A stretch of 64,000 nucleotides of DNA, taken from NCBI RefSeq assembly GCF_040744945.1, contig NZ_CP160453.1, positions 4,030,001 to 4,094,000 on the forward strand, written 5' to 3'. Position numbers and translations under genes: made by a program. Below the pieces are notes generated by a model. That model did no database searches and had not been told where the DNA came from. It saw nothing but the letters and a program-made list of their open reading frames with translations. Every line of letters starts with the position of its first letter. Position 1 is the first letter of the stretch. Positions 33,901 to 45,038 of this stretch are shown here, in pieces. This stretch comes from Saccharothrix sp. HUAS TT1 (GTDB lineage: Bacteria > Actinomycetota > Actinomycetes > Mycobacteriales > Pseudonocardiaceae).

Positions 33901-34536
33901 GATCGCGTCGCGGGTGCCGATGGGCCGGTTGTAGCTGACCTTGTAGGCGCGCCCGTCGGGGCTCGCCGTGGCGCCGCCCCCGTACAGGCTGGCCCCGCCC
34001 CACCCGTTGTAGGCGTGCCACGTGGTGTCGGACGTCTGGAACGCGATGTCGTGCTGGTTGCCGTCGTCGCGGACGACGAACGGGATGTGCGACGCGCCGG
34101 CCACGCCGTCCTGGCGGACCAGCTTGGCCAGGTAGACGCCGGACACCGCGTCCGCCGGGACCGCCCACGACGCGGTGACGCTCCAGTTGCCCGCGTCGTG
34201 CAGGCCGATGGCCGGGTCGCCGCCGGGCGCGGGCTGGGGCGAGGGCGCGTCGCGCTGGATGGTCGCGACCTTCCGGGCGCCCAGGCCGCCGTAGTACCCG
34301 AGCCGGTAGACGTCGATCCGGTAGTCGGCGGAGTCGGTGTTGATCTTGAAGTCGACGGTCGCGCCGCGGTTGACGCTCATCCGGGTGGCGAAGCCCTCGA
34401 TCGTCGTCGACGCCGTTCCGCCCAGGTCCCACTCGGTCGCCGGGTTGCCCGGCTGCTGGTTCTCGGCGGCGATCGCGTTCAAGGGCATGAGGTACCTCGC
34501 GAGGGTGATGGCAGTCACTCTTCCGTTACTGGTCAC
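30934..34536 (-). CDS. large N,N-dimethylformamidase-beta-like protein with Ig-like and three DUF4082 domains
   Basis: A 1200-residue modular protein. About residues 30-510 resemble the large-subunit domain of N,N-dimethylformamidase (IAAENQQPGNPATEWDLGG, YRIDVYRLGYYGG, VFMSTGHDEYWS, VFWSFGLDPEHDY). An Ig-like domain follows (550-640). DUF4082 domains, each with a GxRFYK and SGWQE.....P signature and an N(A/Y)YWVDVV-type end, lie near 650-795, 905-1050 and 1055-1198, with a cadherin-like segment between the first two. Such proteins are usually exported and carbohydrate- or surface-related. Here no signal peptide is visible after either ATG 34536 or ATG 34488, which suggests a missing 5' exporting segment or an unusual secretion route. 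Catalytic activity is unproven. Confidence 0.82.
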   Translation of the reverse strand: MTSNGRVTAITLARYLMPLNAIAAENQQPGNPATEWDLGGTASTTIEGFATRMSVNRGATVDFKINTDSADYRIDVYRLGYYGGLGARKVATIQRDAPSPQPAPGGDPAIGLHDAGNWSVTASWAVPADAVSGVYLAKLVRQDGVAGASHIPFVVRDDGNQHDIAFQTSDTTWHAYNGWGGASLYGGGATASPDGRAYKVSYNRPIGTRDAIGLYAGPQDYVMSAEYAAIRWLERNGYDVAYLSGVDTGPGDVPLTPFKVFMSTGHDEYWSGEQRAHVEAARDAGVHLVFISGNEVYWKTRWEPDLNGVPNRTLVCYKETRSSRKIDPSPRWTGTWRDPLASPPSDGGRPENSLTGTVFQVDSHRADVIEVPHRMARLRFWRDAPLASTPPGGTARLSEGLLGYEWDESPDNRFRAPGSVHLSSSDVVVHKYLVDYGLTVGVAPATHHLTLHRAPSGAIVFGAGTVFWSFGLDPEHDYTNSGAVPEIGEDRDVQQLMVNVLADMAAQPTTLQGELTAAIASTDTTPPTVVVTSPAPGATAVQQRRLAVTGTAADVDGLVAAVEVSVDGGTTWRAASGTTDWAFDWWPLLPGEHVVRVRAIDDSLNTGPAAEVPVTVTPAAEVALFTPDDVPFTRRSGEFASLELGVRFSVSTPGTATGVRFHKNPDDASGHVAHLWSGSGMLLAEAEFTDETASGWQEASFETPVGLNPGSTYVASYHTVGYYSADTNYYRVPRSSGAITATSGVYAYGAPGTFPADSFNNANYWADVVFVRAGGDGDLPPVAGNDAGFSTNQGAAIDVPAAALLANDNDPNGYPLSITGAHDPVNGAVTWSASARTATFTPDAGFSGLATFRYSVTNGHNPPVSATVSVNVLAAAVRQTLFKPSDAPATAPADDGEATQLGVKFRCGTPGAEATGIRFYKDVQNTGTHVGSLWTTSGALLATATFGDETASGWQEVAFDTPVALTPGDTYVAAYHTEVGRYSATANAFAVARTSNALVAPADGSSGGNGVFAHGPATAFPDSSADATDYWVDVVVLAPAPALRSLFDVGDTPGTVTVHDGSPVQLGTKFRTSAADARAVGIRFYKGPRNTGEHVAHLWTAGGVLLASATFTGETGTGWQEVAFGTSVPLDPGTTYIASYHTNGWYSASAGFFAADHVRDTLTAPADGGNGVFTYGPAGSFPGSSFNATNYWVDVVVRSS

Positions 34537-34619
34537 ATCACTTCTGTGGTGACGCCGTTACGAGCAGTCACGGAGAAACCCCCGAACGGAGCAATGGCTC
34601 CGAAGGAACGCTCGTGATA

Positions 34620-34644
34620 AAGATCACCGGTCGCCGGCGATCTT
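34620..34644. promoter_or_regulatory. inverted repeat upstream of the RND exporter
   Basis: AAGATCACCGG and CCGGCGATCTT are complementary at 10 of 11 positions around a TCG loop. The element lies about 190 bp before the RND start in the 299-bp gap between divergent genes. It is a possible operator; no regulator gene is adjacent. Confidence 0.4.
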
Positions 34645-34835
34645 GCGGTGACCGACGTCCGCGCAGGTCAGCGGCCGTTTCGGCGGCGTGGAATCACCCC
34701 ATGTCTGAGCCCGTTCTCAGCTTGGGTGTGCCAGCGTTCGCACATCCGCCCGCGGCGCCCCCGCGCGGTCGCCCGACCGTCGGCCACGCCGACGGCGACG
34801 CGCGGGCCGGTCCGCCCACCAAGGAGATTCCCACG

Positions 34836-37800
34836 ATGTCCGTGCTGGCTCGGCTGAGCCTGGCCAACCGAAGTCTCGTCGGGCTGCTGAGCCTGCTCGT
34901 GATCGGTTTCGGCGTCTTCACGCTGCCCTCGATCAAGCAGCAGCTGTTCCCGTCCATCGAGCTGCCCGCCGCGGTGGTCATCGCGCCGTTCCCCGGCGCG
35001 TCGCCGGACCTGGTGGACAGCCAGGTCGCCGAGCCGATCCAGTCGGTCGCGCGCGGGGTGGACGGCGTCGAGCAGGTGCTCACCCGATCCGCCGAGAGCT
35101 CGGCCACGGTCCAGGTGATGTTCACCTACGGCACCGACGTCGACGCCGCCGTGGCCCAGCTGCAGCAGGCGGTGAACCGGCTCCAGCCGCGCCTGCCGCA
35201 GGGCGTCGAGCCGACCGTCGCGCAGGGCAGCACCGACGACATCCCGGTCATCGCGCTCGCCGCGACCTCCGGCGGCGACGACATCGCCGCCGCGGCCCGG
35301 CTGCGCGCCGAGGTCGTGCCCGGCCTGGAGGCCATCCCCGGCGTGCGCGAGGCGTCGGTCAGCGGCGAGCGCGACCTCCAGGTCACCGTCACCGTCGACT
35401 ACGCCCGCCTCGGCGCGGCCAGGGTCGACCCGCAGGCGCTGACCTCCGCGCTGACCACGGCCGGCGCGGTCGTGCCCGCCGGCACCGTGCCGGACGCGGA
35501 CAAGACGCTGACCGTGCAGGTCGGCGGGCCGGTCGCCGCCGTGGACGACCTGCGGAACCTGCCGCTGACCTCGCCCGGCGGGCCGGTCAGGCTCGGCGAC
35601 GTGGCGCAGGTCGAGTCCGCGCCGGAAGCGGCGAGCGTGCTCACCCGCACCAACGGCGAGCCGACGCTGGGGATCAGCGTCACCATGACCTCCGACGGCA
35701 ACGCGGTGGAGATCTCCCGCCAGGTCCGCGAGAAGCTGGGCGAGTGGGGCGAGGCGGCCGGCTCCACGCTCACCGTCGCGTTCGACCAGGGCCCGCAGGT
35801 GGAGAAGGCGATCAGCGGCCTGACCACCGAGGGCCTGCTCGGCCTGCTGTTCGCGGTGGTGGTGATCCTGCTGTTCCTGCTGTCGGTGCGGTCCACCCTG
35901 GTCACGGCGGTGTCGATCCCGCTGTCCGTGGTCGTCGCGCTGATCGCGCTCTACACCGGCGACCTGTCGCTGAACCTGCTCACCCTCGGCGCGCTCACCA
36001 TCGCGGTCGGCCGGGTGGTGGACGACTCGATCGTGGTGCTGGAGAACATCAAGCGGCACCTCGGCTACGGCGAGGAGAAGCAGCGCGCGGTGCTCGACGG
36101 CACCCGCGAGGTGGCGGGCGCGGTGACCGCGTCCACGCTGACCACGGTCGCGGTGTTCCTGCCGATCGCGTTCGTCGGCGGCATCGCGGGCGAGCTGTTC
36201 GGGCCGTTCTCCATCACGGTCACCGTCGCGCTGCTGGCGTCGCTGCTGGTGTCGCTGACGATCGTGCCGGTGCTGGCGTTCTGGTTCCTCAAGCGCCCGG
36301 CCGTGCCGACCGACCCGGAGGAGGCGGCGAAGGCGCGGGAAGCCGCGTTGGAGAAGGAGAAGCGCAGCCCGCTGCAGCGCGCTTACGTGCCCGTGCTGCG
36401 GTTCGCCACCACGCGCCGCTGGGTGACGCTGCTGATCGCCGCGCTGATCTTCGGCGGCACGCTCGGCCTGGCCGGCTCGCTGGAGACCAACTTCATCGAC
36501 AACGCGGGCGGCACCGCGCTGCAGGGCAACCAGAAGATGCCGCCCGGCACCAGCCTGGCCGCCCGTGACGACGCCGCGCGCAAGCTCGAAGGCGTGCTGG
36601 CCGAGACCGACGAGGTGGAGACCTACCAGGTCACCGTCGGCACCGACAACAGCCTGGCCGCGTTCGGCTTCGGCGGTGACGGCGACACCAGCGTCCGCGC
36701 CACCGTCCGCGAGGGCACCGACCTGGAGGCGTTGCGGGAGCGGTTGACCGAGCGGCTGGCGAGCACGCCCGGCGCGGGCGAGGTCGCGTTCGGCGCGGCG
36801 GCGTCCGGCTTCGGCTCGGACACCATCGACGTGCTGGTCACCGCGCCCGACGAGGCCACCCTGCGGGACGCGGCCGACCGCGTGCGGCAGGCCGTCACCG
36901 GCACGCCCGGCGTCGGCGAGGTCACCGACGACCTCTCGGTGAGCGCGCCCCGCGTGCAGGTCACCGTCGACCAGGCCGCGGCGGCGGCCCGCGGGCTCAC
37001 CGGCCAGGCCATCGGCCAGTTCGCGGCGCAGGCGCTGCGCGGTGTGCCGGTGGCGCAGCTGCCCCTGGACGGCCGGTCGCAGCAGGTCCTGCTGCGCACC
37101 GGGACCGCGCCCGGCGACGTGGCCGCCCTGCGCGCGCTGCCGCTGCCGGGCGGCGTCACGCTCGGCCAGGTCGCCGAGGTGGCCGTGGTGGACGGCCCGG
37201 TGCAGGTGCGGCGCACCGACGGCGCGCGCAGCGCCACCGTGTCGGCCAAGGCCACCGGCTCGGACCTGGGCGCGCTGACGACCGAGCTGACGTCCCGGCT
37301 GGACGCGCTGGACCTGCCGTCCGGCGCGTCGCACAGCATCGGTGGCGTCAGCGCCGACCAGGCCGAGACGTTCGCCGACCTGGGCCTGGCCATGCTGGCC
37401 GCCATCGCGATCGTGTTCCTGATCATGGTGGCCACGTTCCGCAGCCTGGTGCAGCCGCTGATCCTGCTGGTGTCCATCCCGTTCGCGGCCACCGGCGCCA
37501 TCGGCCTGCTGCTGCTCACCGGCACCCCGCTCGGCCTGCCCGCGCTGATCGGCATGCTGATGCTCGTCGGGATCGTGGTGACCAACGCGATCGTGCTGAT
37601 CGACCTGGTCAACCAGTACCGGCGGGACGGCATGCCGGTGCGGGAGGCGGTGGTCGAGGGCGGCCGGCGGCGGCTGCGCCCGATCCTGATGACCGCCGCC
37701 GCCACGATCTTCGCGCTGCTGCCGATGGCGCTGGGCATCACCGGCGAGGGCGCGTTCATCGGCAAGCCGCTGGCCATCGTGGTGATCGGCGGTCTGATCA

Positions 37801-37925
37801 GCTCGACGCTGCTCACCCTGGTGCTGGTGCCGACGCTGTACTCGATGGTCGAGGGCCGCAAGGAGCGGCGTGCGGCGAAGCGGGAGCAGCGACCGTCGCA
37901 GGAGCGCGAACCGGTCACCGTCTGA
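34836..37925 (+). CDS. RND-family efflux transporter, HAE1/AcrB-like
   Basis: A 1029-residue proton-driven exporter. It has the standard two-half layout: TM1 near residue 15-35, a large periplasmic-type domain, then TM2-6 starting near residue 325. TM4 carries ITVGRVVDDSIVVLENIKRH in outline, with the Asp pair near residue 394-395. A second extracytoplasmic domain and TM8-12 follow (ALIGMLMLVGIVVTNAIVLI). AcrB-like proteins normally work with a membrane-fusion protein and an outer-membrane channel; neither is encoded here and the host is monoderm-like. ATG 34836 has AAGGAGA upstream; the longer open frame lacks a ribosome site. The tail is basic and soluble. Confidence 0.9.
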   Translation: MSVLARLSLANRSLVGLLSLLVIGFGVFTLPSIKQQLFPSIELPAAVVIAPFPGASPDLVDSQVAEPIQSVARGVDGVEQVLTRSAESSATVQVMFTYGTDVDAAVAQLQQAVNRLQPRLPQGVEPTVAQGSTDDIPVIALAATSGGDDIAAAARLRAEVVPGLEAIPGVREASVSGERDLQVTVTVDYARLGAARVDPQALTSALTTAGAVVPAGTVPDADKTLTVQVGGPVAAVDDLRNLPLTSPGGPVRLGDVAQVESAPEAASVLTRTNGEPTLGISVTMTSDGNAVEISRQVREKLGEWGEAAGSTLTVAFDQGPQVEKAISGLTTEGLLGLLFAVVVILLFLLSVRSTLVTAVSIPLSVVVALIALYTGDLSLNLLTLGALTIAVGRVVDDSIVVLENIKRHLGYGEEKQRAVLDGTREVAGAVTASTLTTVAVFLPIAFVGGIAGELFGPFSITVTVALLASLLVSLTIVPVLAFWFLKRPAVPTDPEEAAKAREAALEKEKRSPLQRAYVPVLRFATTRRWVTLLIAALIFGGTLGLAGSLETNFIDNAGGTALQGNQKMPPGTSLAARDDAARKLEGVLAETDEVETYQVTVGTDNSLAAFGFGGDGDTSVRATVREGTDLEALRERLTERLASTPGAGEVAFGAAASGFGSDTIDVLVTAPDEATLRDAADRVRQAVTGTPGVGEVTDDLSVSAPRVQVTVDQAAAAARGLTGQAIGQFAAQALRGVPVAQLPLDGRSQQVLLRTGTAPGDVAALRALPLPGGVTLGQVAEVAVVDGPVQVRRTDGARSATVSAKATGSDLGALTTELTSRLDALDLPSGASHSIGGVSADQAETFADLGLAMLAAIAIVFLIMVATFRSLVQPLILLVSIPFAATGAIGLLLLTGTPLGLPALIGMLMLVGIVVTNAIVLIDLVNQYRRDGMPVREAVVEGGRRRLRPILMTAAATIFALLPMALGITGEGAFIGKPLAIVVIGGLISSTLLTLVLVPTLYSMVEGRKERRAAKREQRPSQEREPVTV

Positions 37926-37932
37926 CCCGGGT

Positions 37933-37971
37933 GGAGCGCCCCGTCGCCGTTGTCCGGCGGCGGGGCGCTCC
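37933..37971 (+). terminator. terminator after the RND gene
   Basis: GGAGCGCCCCGTCGCC (37933-37948) pairs with GGCGGCGGGGCGCTCC (37956-37971), with one G-U position in 16 and a 7-bp loop, starting 8 bp after the stop. Confidence 0.82.
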
Positions 37972-38011
37972 GATCAGGCCGACCCCACCGGAACCACGTG
38001 AGGTCGAGCGG

Positions 38012-38365
38012 TCACTGCGACCACCAATTCACGCAGCGGGCGGCGACGAACCCCTGCCGCCCGTTCCAGGTCACCCCGATCCACTGGTTGTTCGTGCCCC
38101 CGCAGGCGGTGTACTCGCTACCCTCGGTGGTGTCGCACGCCGCCGTGGCCTGTTCATCGGCGTAGAGGATGCCCAGGCGGGTGGAGTCCTCCCGCGGGTG
38201 CAGCCGCACGTTCACGGCTTTCACGCCATCCTTCGTCGTGACCCAGCAGCCCGGCACGTCCGACGGGGACGCGGCGGTCGGCGCCCCCGACGCGACCGCG
38301 GGCACGAATGACATCAGGACGGAAGCGATCACCGCGCTGAAAAGCGCGGCCCACCATTTCTTCAT
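38012..38365 (-). CDS. secreted SH3-like domain protein
   Basis: A 117-residue exported protein. A signal peptide (KKWWAALFSAVIASVLMSF, cleavage near SGAPTA at residue 28) precedes a compact domain with four cysteines, probably two disulfides (PGCW, AACDTT, TACGG, ARCVN). The pattern VNVRLHPREDSTRLGILYAD then QWIGVTWNGRQGFVAARCV is that of bacterial SH3 (SH3b) domains, which bind cell-wall peptides. GGGGG lies before the ATG. It is a single-gene unit, convergent with the RND exporter. Confidence 0.78.
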   Translation of the reverse strand: MKKWWAALFSAVIASVLMSFVPAVASGAPTAASPSDVPGCWVTTKDGVKAVNVRLHPREDSTRLGILYADEQATAACDTTEGSEYTACGGTNNQWIGVTWNGRQGFVAARCVNWWSQ

Positions 38366-38453
38366 TGTTTTTCCCCCTTCAGGATTCCTTTACGGTCCCG
38401 AAGGCGACGATAGCCGGCGCGGTTCGGGCGCGGCAGTCGCTCGTTGGTGTGAA

Positions 38454-38482
38454 CCCGGCGGTGACCTGTGGAAACCGCCGGG
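38454..38482 (-). terminator. terminator after metH
   Basis: CCCGGCGGT and ACCGCCGGG form a perfect 9-bp stem with an 11-bp loop, 17 bp beyond the metH stop. Confidence 0.65.
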
Positions 38483-38499
38483 ACAACCCCCCGAACCGG

Positions 38500-42090
<3,591 letters not shown>

Positions 42091-42096
42091 GCGCGG

Positions 42097-42115
42097 GCCT
42101 CCCGTGGTGGGAGGC
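42097..42115 (-). promoter_or_regulatory. hairpin sequestering the metH ribosome-binding site
   Basis: GCCTCCC and GGGAGGC are perfect 7-bp arms with a 5-bp loop. One arm contains the metH Shine-Dalgarno GGGAGG. The other arm overlaps the 3' strand of riboswitch helix P1, so the two structures should be mutually exclusive. Confidence 0.7.
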
Positions 42116-42183
42116 GCCCTTGCGGATCTCTGCGAGCCCCGGCCGAGCGTGGCGGGCTCGTCGCCCGTTGCAGCGCCTCTCGG
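42111..42183 (-). promoter_or_regulatory. S-adenosylhomocysteine (SAH) riboswitch
   Basis: On the minus strand, reading 5' to 3': CCGAG, GAGGCGC (P1 left), TGCAACGG, hairpin CGGGC-GACGA-GCCCG, CCACGCTCGG, a variable stretch, then AAGGGCGCCTC (P1 right is GCGCCTC). P1 pairs perfectly over 7 bp (42173-42179 with 42111-42117), and CCGAG (42179-42183) can pair with CTCGG (42143-42147). The conserved words GCGCTGC, GCTCGG and GGGCGC match the SAH riboswitch consensus as I remember it. SAH binding would stabilise P1 and free the ribosome site, an ON switch. Confidence 0.82.
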
Positions 42184-42246
42184 TCGGGAGGCCGATCGTA
42201 GCGAAGAACGCGGATCTGGGCGCACCCGTCCACCCGTTGGGACGGT

Positions 42247-42852
42247 TCAGGTGGCGACGACGACCTCCAGGGTGCGGGGCCCGTGCACGCCCTCGACGCG
42301 CTCCAGCTCGATGTCGCTGGTGGCGGACGGCCCGCTGATCCAGGTCTGGGTGCGCACCCCGGCCAGCGCCGCCACCGCGTCCGGCACGCCGGCCACGACC
42401 TGGTCGGCCCGGACGACGACCAGGTGGTAGTCCGGGATCAGGGTGAGGGCCCGGGGCCCCTGGTCGGCGGCGTCGTGGTCGAGCACGATCGTGCCGGTCT
42501 CGGCGACGGCCACGTGGCAGGCGGTGACGACGGCGTCGGCGCGTTCGAGGGTCGGGCGGTCGACGGGGGCGTCCGGTCGCGGCCACCCGGCCGTCCAGGC
42601 GGGCGGTGCGCCCGGAGCCGGCACGACCAGCCGCGCGTCCCGGTCCCGCAGCGCCGCCGCGATCGCTTCAGCCACCTCGCCGGCCGCGACGACCCGGACC
42701 CGGGCCCGGTAGTCGCGCAGGCGTTCGGCGAACAGCGCCAGGTCGCCCGGCCCGCGCGTGCCCGCCGCGCGGTACTCGCGCGGCACCGCCACCGCCCCGC
42801 CCGCGCCCCTCGCCCGCCGCACCCTCGCCAGGACCTCGTCACGAGCGCTCAC
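42247..42852 (-). CDS. lutC: LutC/YkgG-family lactate utilisation protein
   Basis: A 201-residue LUD-domain protein, third subunit of the LutABC L-lactate oxidising system. The conserved segment is DAVVTACHVAVAETGTIVLD, followed by the C-terminal VRTQTWISGPSATSDIELER and VHGPRTLEVVV. The GTG at 42852 overlaps the lutB stop by 4 bp, so it is the last gene of a tightly coupled operon. The upstream in-frame extension lies inside lutB and is not translated. The stop leaves only about 65 bp for the promoter of metH. Confidence 0.9.
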   Translation of the reverse strand: MSARDEVLARVRRARGAGGAVAVPREYRAAGTRGPGDLALFAERLRDYRARVRVVAAGEVAEAIAAALRDRDARLVVPAPGAPPAWTAGWPRPDAPVDRPTLERADAVVTACHVAVAETGTIVLDHDAADQGPRALTLIPDYHLVVVRADQVVAGVPDAVAALAGVRTQTWISGPSATSDIELERVEGVHGPRTLEVVVAT

Positions 42853-44243
42853 CGGGACTCCCACCAGTCGCGGAACGTCTGCTGCGGCGGCGTGGGCAGG
42901 TCGCGCGCCGCCGACCAGCCGGGCAGCGGCACGTGGCGGCTCGCCACCCGGCCGAACTTCCCCAGCCGCACCAGCCGCCGCCACCGCCGCGCGTCCGACA
43001 TCGCCCACGCCAGCGCCCGCATCGCGGTCGACTCCGGCGTGGTCCGCTTCGCCGCGACCACCCGGTCCCGCAGGTGCACCAGCATCGACGGGATGTCGAT
43101 GGCCACCGGGCACACGTCGTAGCAGACACCGCACAGCGACGACGCGAACGGCAGCGTCGGGTTCCGCTCCACGCCCGTCAGCTGCGGCGACAGCACGGCG
43201 CCGATCGGGCCCGGGTAGGTGGACCCGTAGGCGTGACCGCCGGTGCGCTCGTACACCGGGCACGAGTTCAGGCACGCCGAGCAGCGGATGCAGCGCAGCG
43301 CGGCCCGGCCCCGCGGGTCGGCGAGCGTGGCCGTGCGGCCGTTGTCCACCAGCACGACGTGGCTGGTCTGCCCCTCGGTCGGCCCGGTCCACACCGACGT
43401 GTACGGGTTCATCCGCTCACCCGTGGACGACCGGGGCAGCAGCTGCAGGAACACCTCCAGGTCCTGCCAGCGCGGCACCAGCTTCTCGATGCCGACGACG
43501 CTGATCAGGGTGCGCGGCAGGGTCAGGCACATCCGGCCGTTGCCCTCGGACTCCACCACCACCAGCGACCCGGTCTCGGCCACGCCGAAGTTCGCGCCCG
43601 AGATCGCCACGTCCACCGTCATGAACTTCTGCCGCAGGTGCCTGCGGGCCGCCTCGGCGAGCGCGCGCGGGTCGTCGGTCAACGCGGGGTCGACGCCCGG
43701 CATCGCGCGCCGGAACACGTCCCGGATCTCCGTGCGGTTGCGGTGGATCGCGGGCACCAGGATGTGGCTCGACCGGTCGTCGCCGAGCTGGACGATCAGC
43801 TCGGCCAGGTCGGTCTCCACGGCGTGCACGCCGATCTCGGCCAGCGCCTCGTTCAGCCCGATCTCGACCGTCGCCATCGACTTGACCTTGATGACCTCGC
43901 GGGCGCCGGTCGCCCGTACCAGGTCGGCGACGATCCGGTTGGCCTCGTCGGCGTCCCGCGCCCAGTGCACGTGCGTGCCCCGGCTCGTCAACGCCTCCTC
44001 GAACCGGACCAGGTGCTCGTCCAGGTTCGCCAGCACGTCATCCTTGATCGCCGCGCCGGCCGCGCGCAACGCCTCCCAGTCCGGCAGCTCGCCGACCACG
44101 TTCGCCCGCTTGGCCCGGATCGTGCCGGTGGCCTTGGCCAGGTTGCGCCGCAGCTGGGAGTTGCCCAGCGCCTCGCGCGCGGCCTCCGGGAAGGGCGCGC
44201 CGGTCAGGTTCCCGCCGCCGGCGGGCATGCCGAGGAACGTCAT
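42849..44243 (-). CDS. lutB: iron-sulfur lactate utilisation protein LutB
   Basis: A 464-residue protein. The N-terminal LUD domain contains VKSMATVEIGLNEALAEIGV and ISGANFGVAETGSLVVVESE. Two ferredoxin-type clusters follow: C318, C321, C324, C328 in CIRCSACLNSCPVY, and C371, C374, C378 in CGVCYDVCPVAID, as in LutB. It would pass electrons from L-lactate oxidation. ATG 44243 overlaps the lutA stop (TGA/ATGA), and its own stop overlaps lutC, so the three genes are translationally coupled. Confidence 0.93.
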   Translation of the reverse strand: MTFLGMPAGGGNLTGAPFPEAAREALGNSQLRRNLAKATGTIRAKRANVVGELPDWEALRAAGAAIKDDVLANLDEHLVRFEEALTSRGTHVHWARDADEANRIVADLVRATGAREVIKVKSMATVEIGLNEALAEIGVHAVETDLAELIVQLGDDRSSHILVPAIHRNRTEIRDVFRRAMPGVDPALTDDPRALAEAARRHLRQKFMTVDVAISGANFGVAETGSLVVVESEGNGRMCLTLPRTLISVVGIEKLVPRWQDLEVFLQLLPRSSTGERMNPYTSVWTGPTEGQTSHVVLVDNGRTATLADPRGRAALRCIRCSACLNSCPVYERTGGHAYGSTYPGPIGAVLSPQLTGVERNPTLPFASSLCGVCYDVCPVAIDIPSMLVHLRDRVVAAKRTTPESTAMRALAWAMSDARRWRRLVRLGKFGRVASRHVPLPGWSAARDLPTPPQQTFRDWWESR

Positions 44244-44968
44244 CGCGCGTTCTCCAGCACCTGCGCCAGGTGCAGCGGGCGGACGCCGCTGCGCAGCCTG
44301 CTCAGGCCGCCGCCGATGTGCATCAGGCACGACGAGTCGCCCGCCGTGAGCACGCCCGCCTTCGTGCTCAGCACGGCGCTCATCTTGTCGGCGAGCATGG
44401 CGGTGGACGTGTCGGAGTTCTTCAGCGCGAACGTGCCGCCGAACCCGCAGCACGTCTCGGCGGACGGCAGCTCGACCAGGTCGATGCCCCCCACCGCGCG
44501 AAGCAGCCGCAGCGGCCGGTCCCCGACCTCCAACACGCGCAACGAGTGGCACGTCGGGTGGTAGGTGACCCGGTGCGGGAAGTACGCGCCGACGTCGGTC
44601 AGCCCCAGCACGTCCACCAGGAACTCCGACAGCTCGTAGGTGCGCTTGGCGGTGTCCTCGGCGGCCTCGGCCAGCGCGCGGTCGCCGTGCGCGCGGGCGA
44701 CGTCGGCGTGCTGGTGGCGCACCGAGCCCGCGCACGAGCCGGAGGGCGCGACGACCACGTCCGCGCGGTCGAACGCCGCGACGTGGTTGCGGATCACCGG
44801 CAGCGCCTGGCCGGGGTAGCCGGTGTTGATGTGCATCTGGCCGCAGCACGTCTGCCCGGGCGGCACGACCACCTCGTGGCCGAGCCGTTCCAGCAGCCGG
44901 ACGGTCGCCTTGCCGACGTCCGGGAACAACCCGTCGACCAGGCACGTGACGAACAGCGCGACTCTCAC
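44240..44968 (-). CDS. lutA: LutA, CCG-domain iron-sulfur subunit
   Basis: A 242-residue subunit with two CCG domains of the heterodisulfide-reductase/GlpC type: GQTCCGQMHINTGYPGQA and SAETCCGFGGTFALKNSDTS, plus TYHPTCHSLR and the first cysteine in FVTCLVDG. It is the first gene of the L-lactate utilisation operon. GTG 44968 was chosen because the twin GntR operators lie directly upstream. The longer open frame would run through them and across the divergent regulator. Confidence 0.92.
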   Translation of the reverse strand: MRVALFVTCLVDGLFPDVGKATVRLLERLGHEVVVPPGQTCCGQMHINTGYPGQALPVIRNHVAAFDRADVVVAPSGSCAGSVRHQHADVARAHGDRALAEAAEDTAKRTYELSEFLVDVLGLTDVGAYFPHRVTYHPTCHSLRVLEVGDRPLRLLRAVGGIDLVELPSAETCCGFGGTFALKNSDTSTAMLADKMSAVLSTKAGVLTAGDSSCLMHIGGGLSRLRSGVRPLHLAQVLENAR

Positions 44969-44986
44969 GGCGGGAAGTCTAGGCTC

Positions 44987-45001
44987 TGTGGTCGGACCAC
45001 A
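44987..45001. promoter_or_regulatory. GntR/FadR-type operator 1 of the lut genes
   Basis: TGTGGTCGGACCACA is a perfect palindrome around a central G and fits the FadR-subfamily core TGGTNNNACCA. It is 18 bp upstream of lutA. Confidence 0.8.
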
Positions 45002-45006
45002 CCAGG

Positions 45007-45023
45007 CTGTGGTCTGACCACAG
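45007..45023. promoter_or_regulatory. GntR/FadR-type operator 2 of the lut genes
   Basis: CTGTGGTCTGACCACAG is a perfect palindrome with the same half-sites as operator 1. The centres are 21 bp apart, two helical turns, so two dimers would bind the same face of the DNA. It ends 15 bp before the regulator start. Confidence 0.8.
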
Positions 45024-45038
45024 CTTCGGGAGGTGTTG

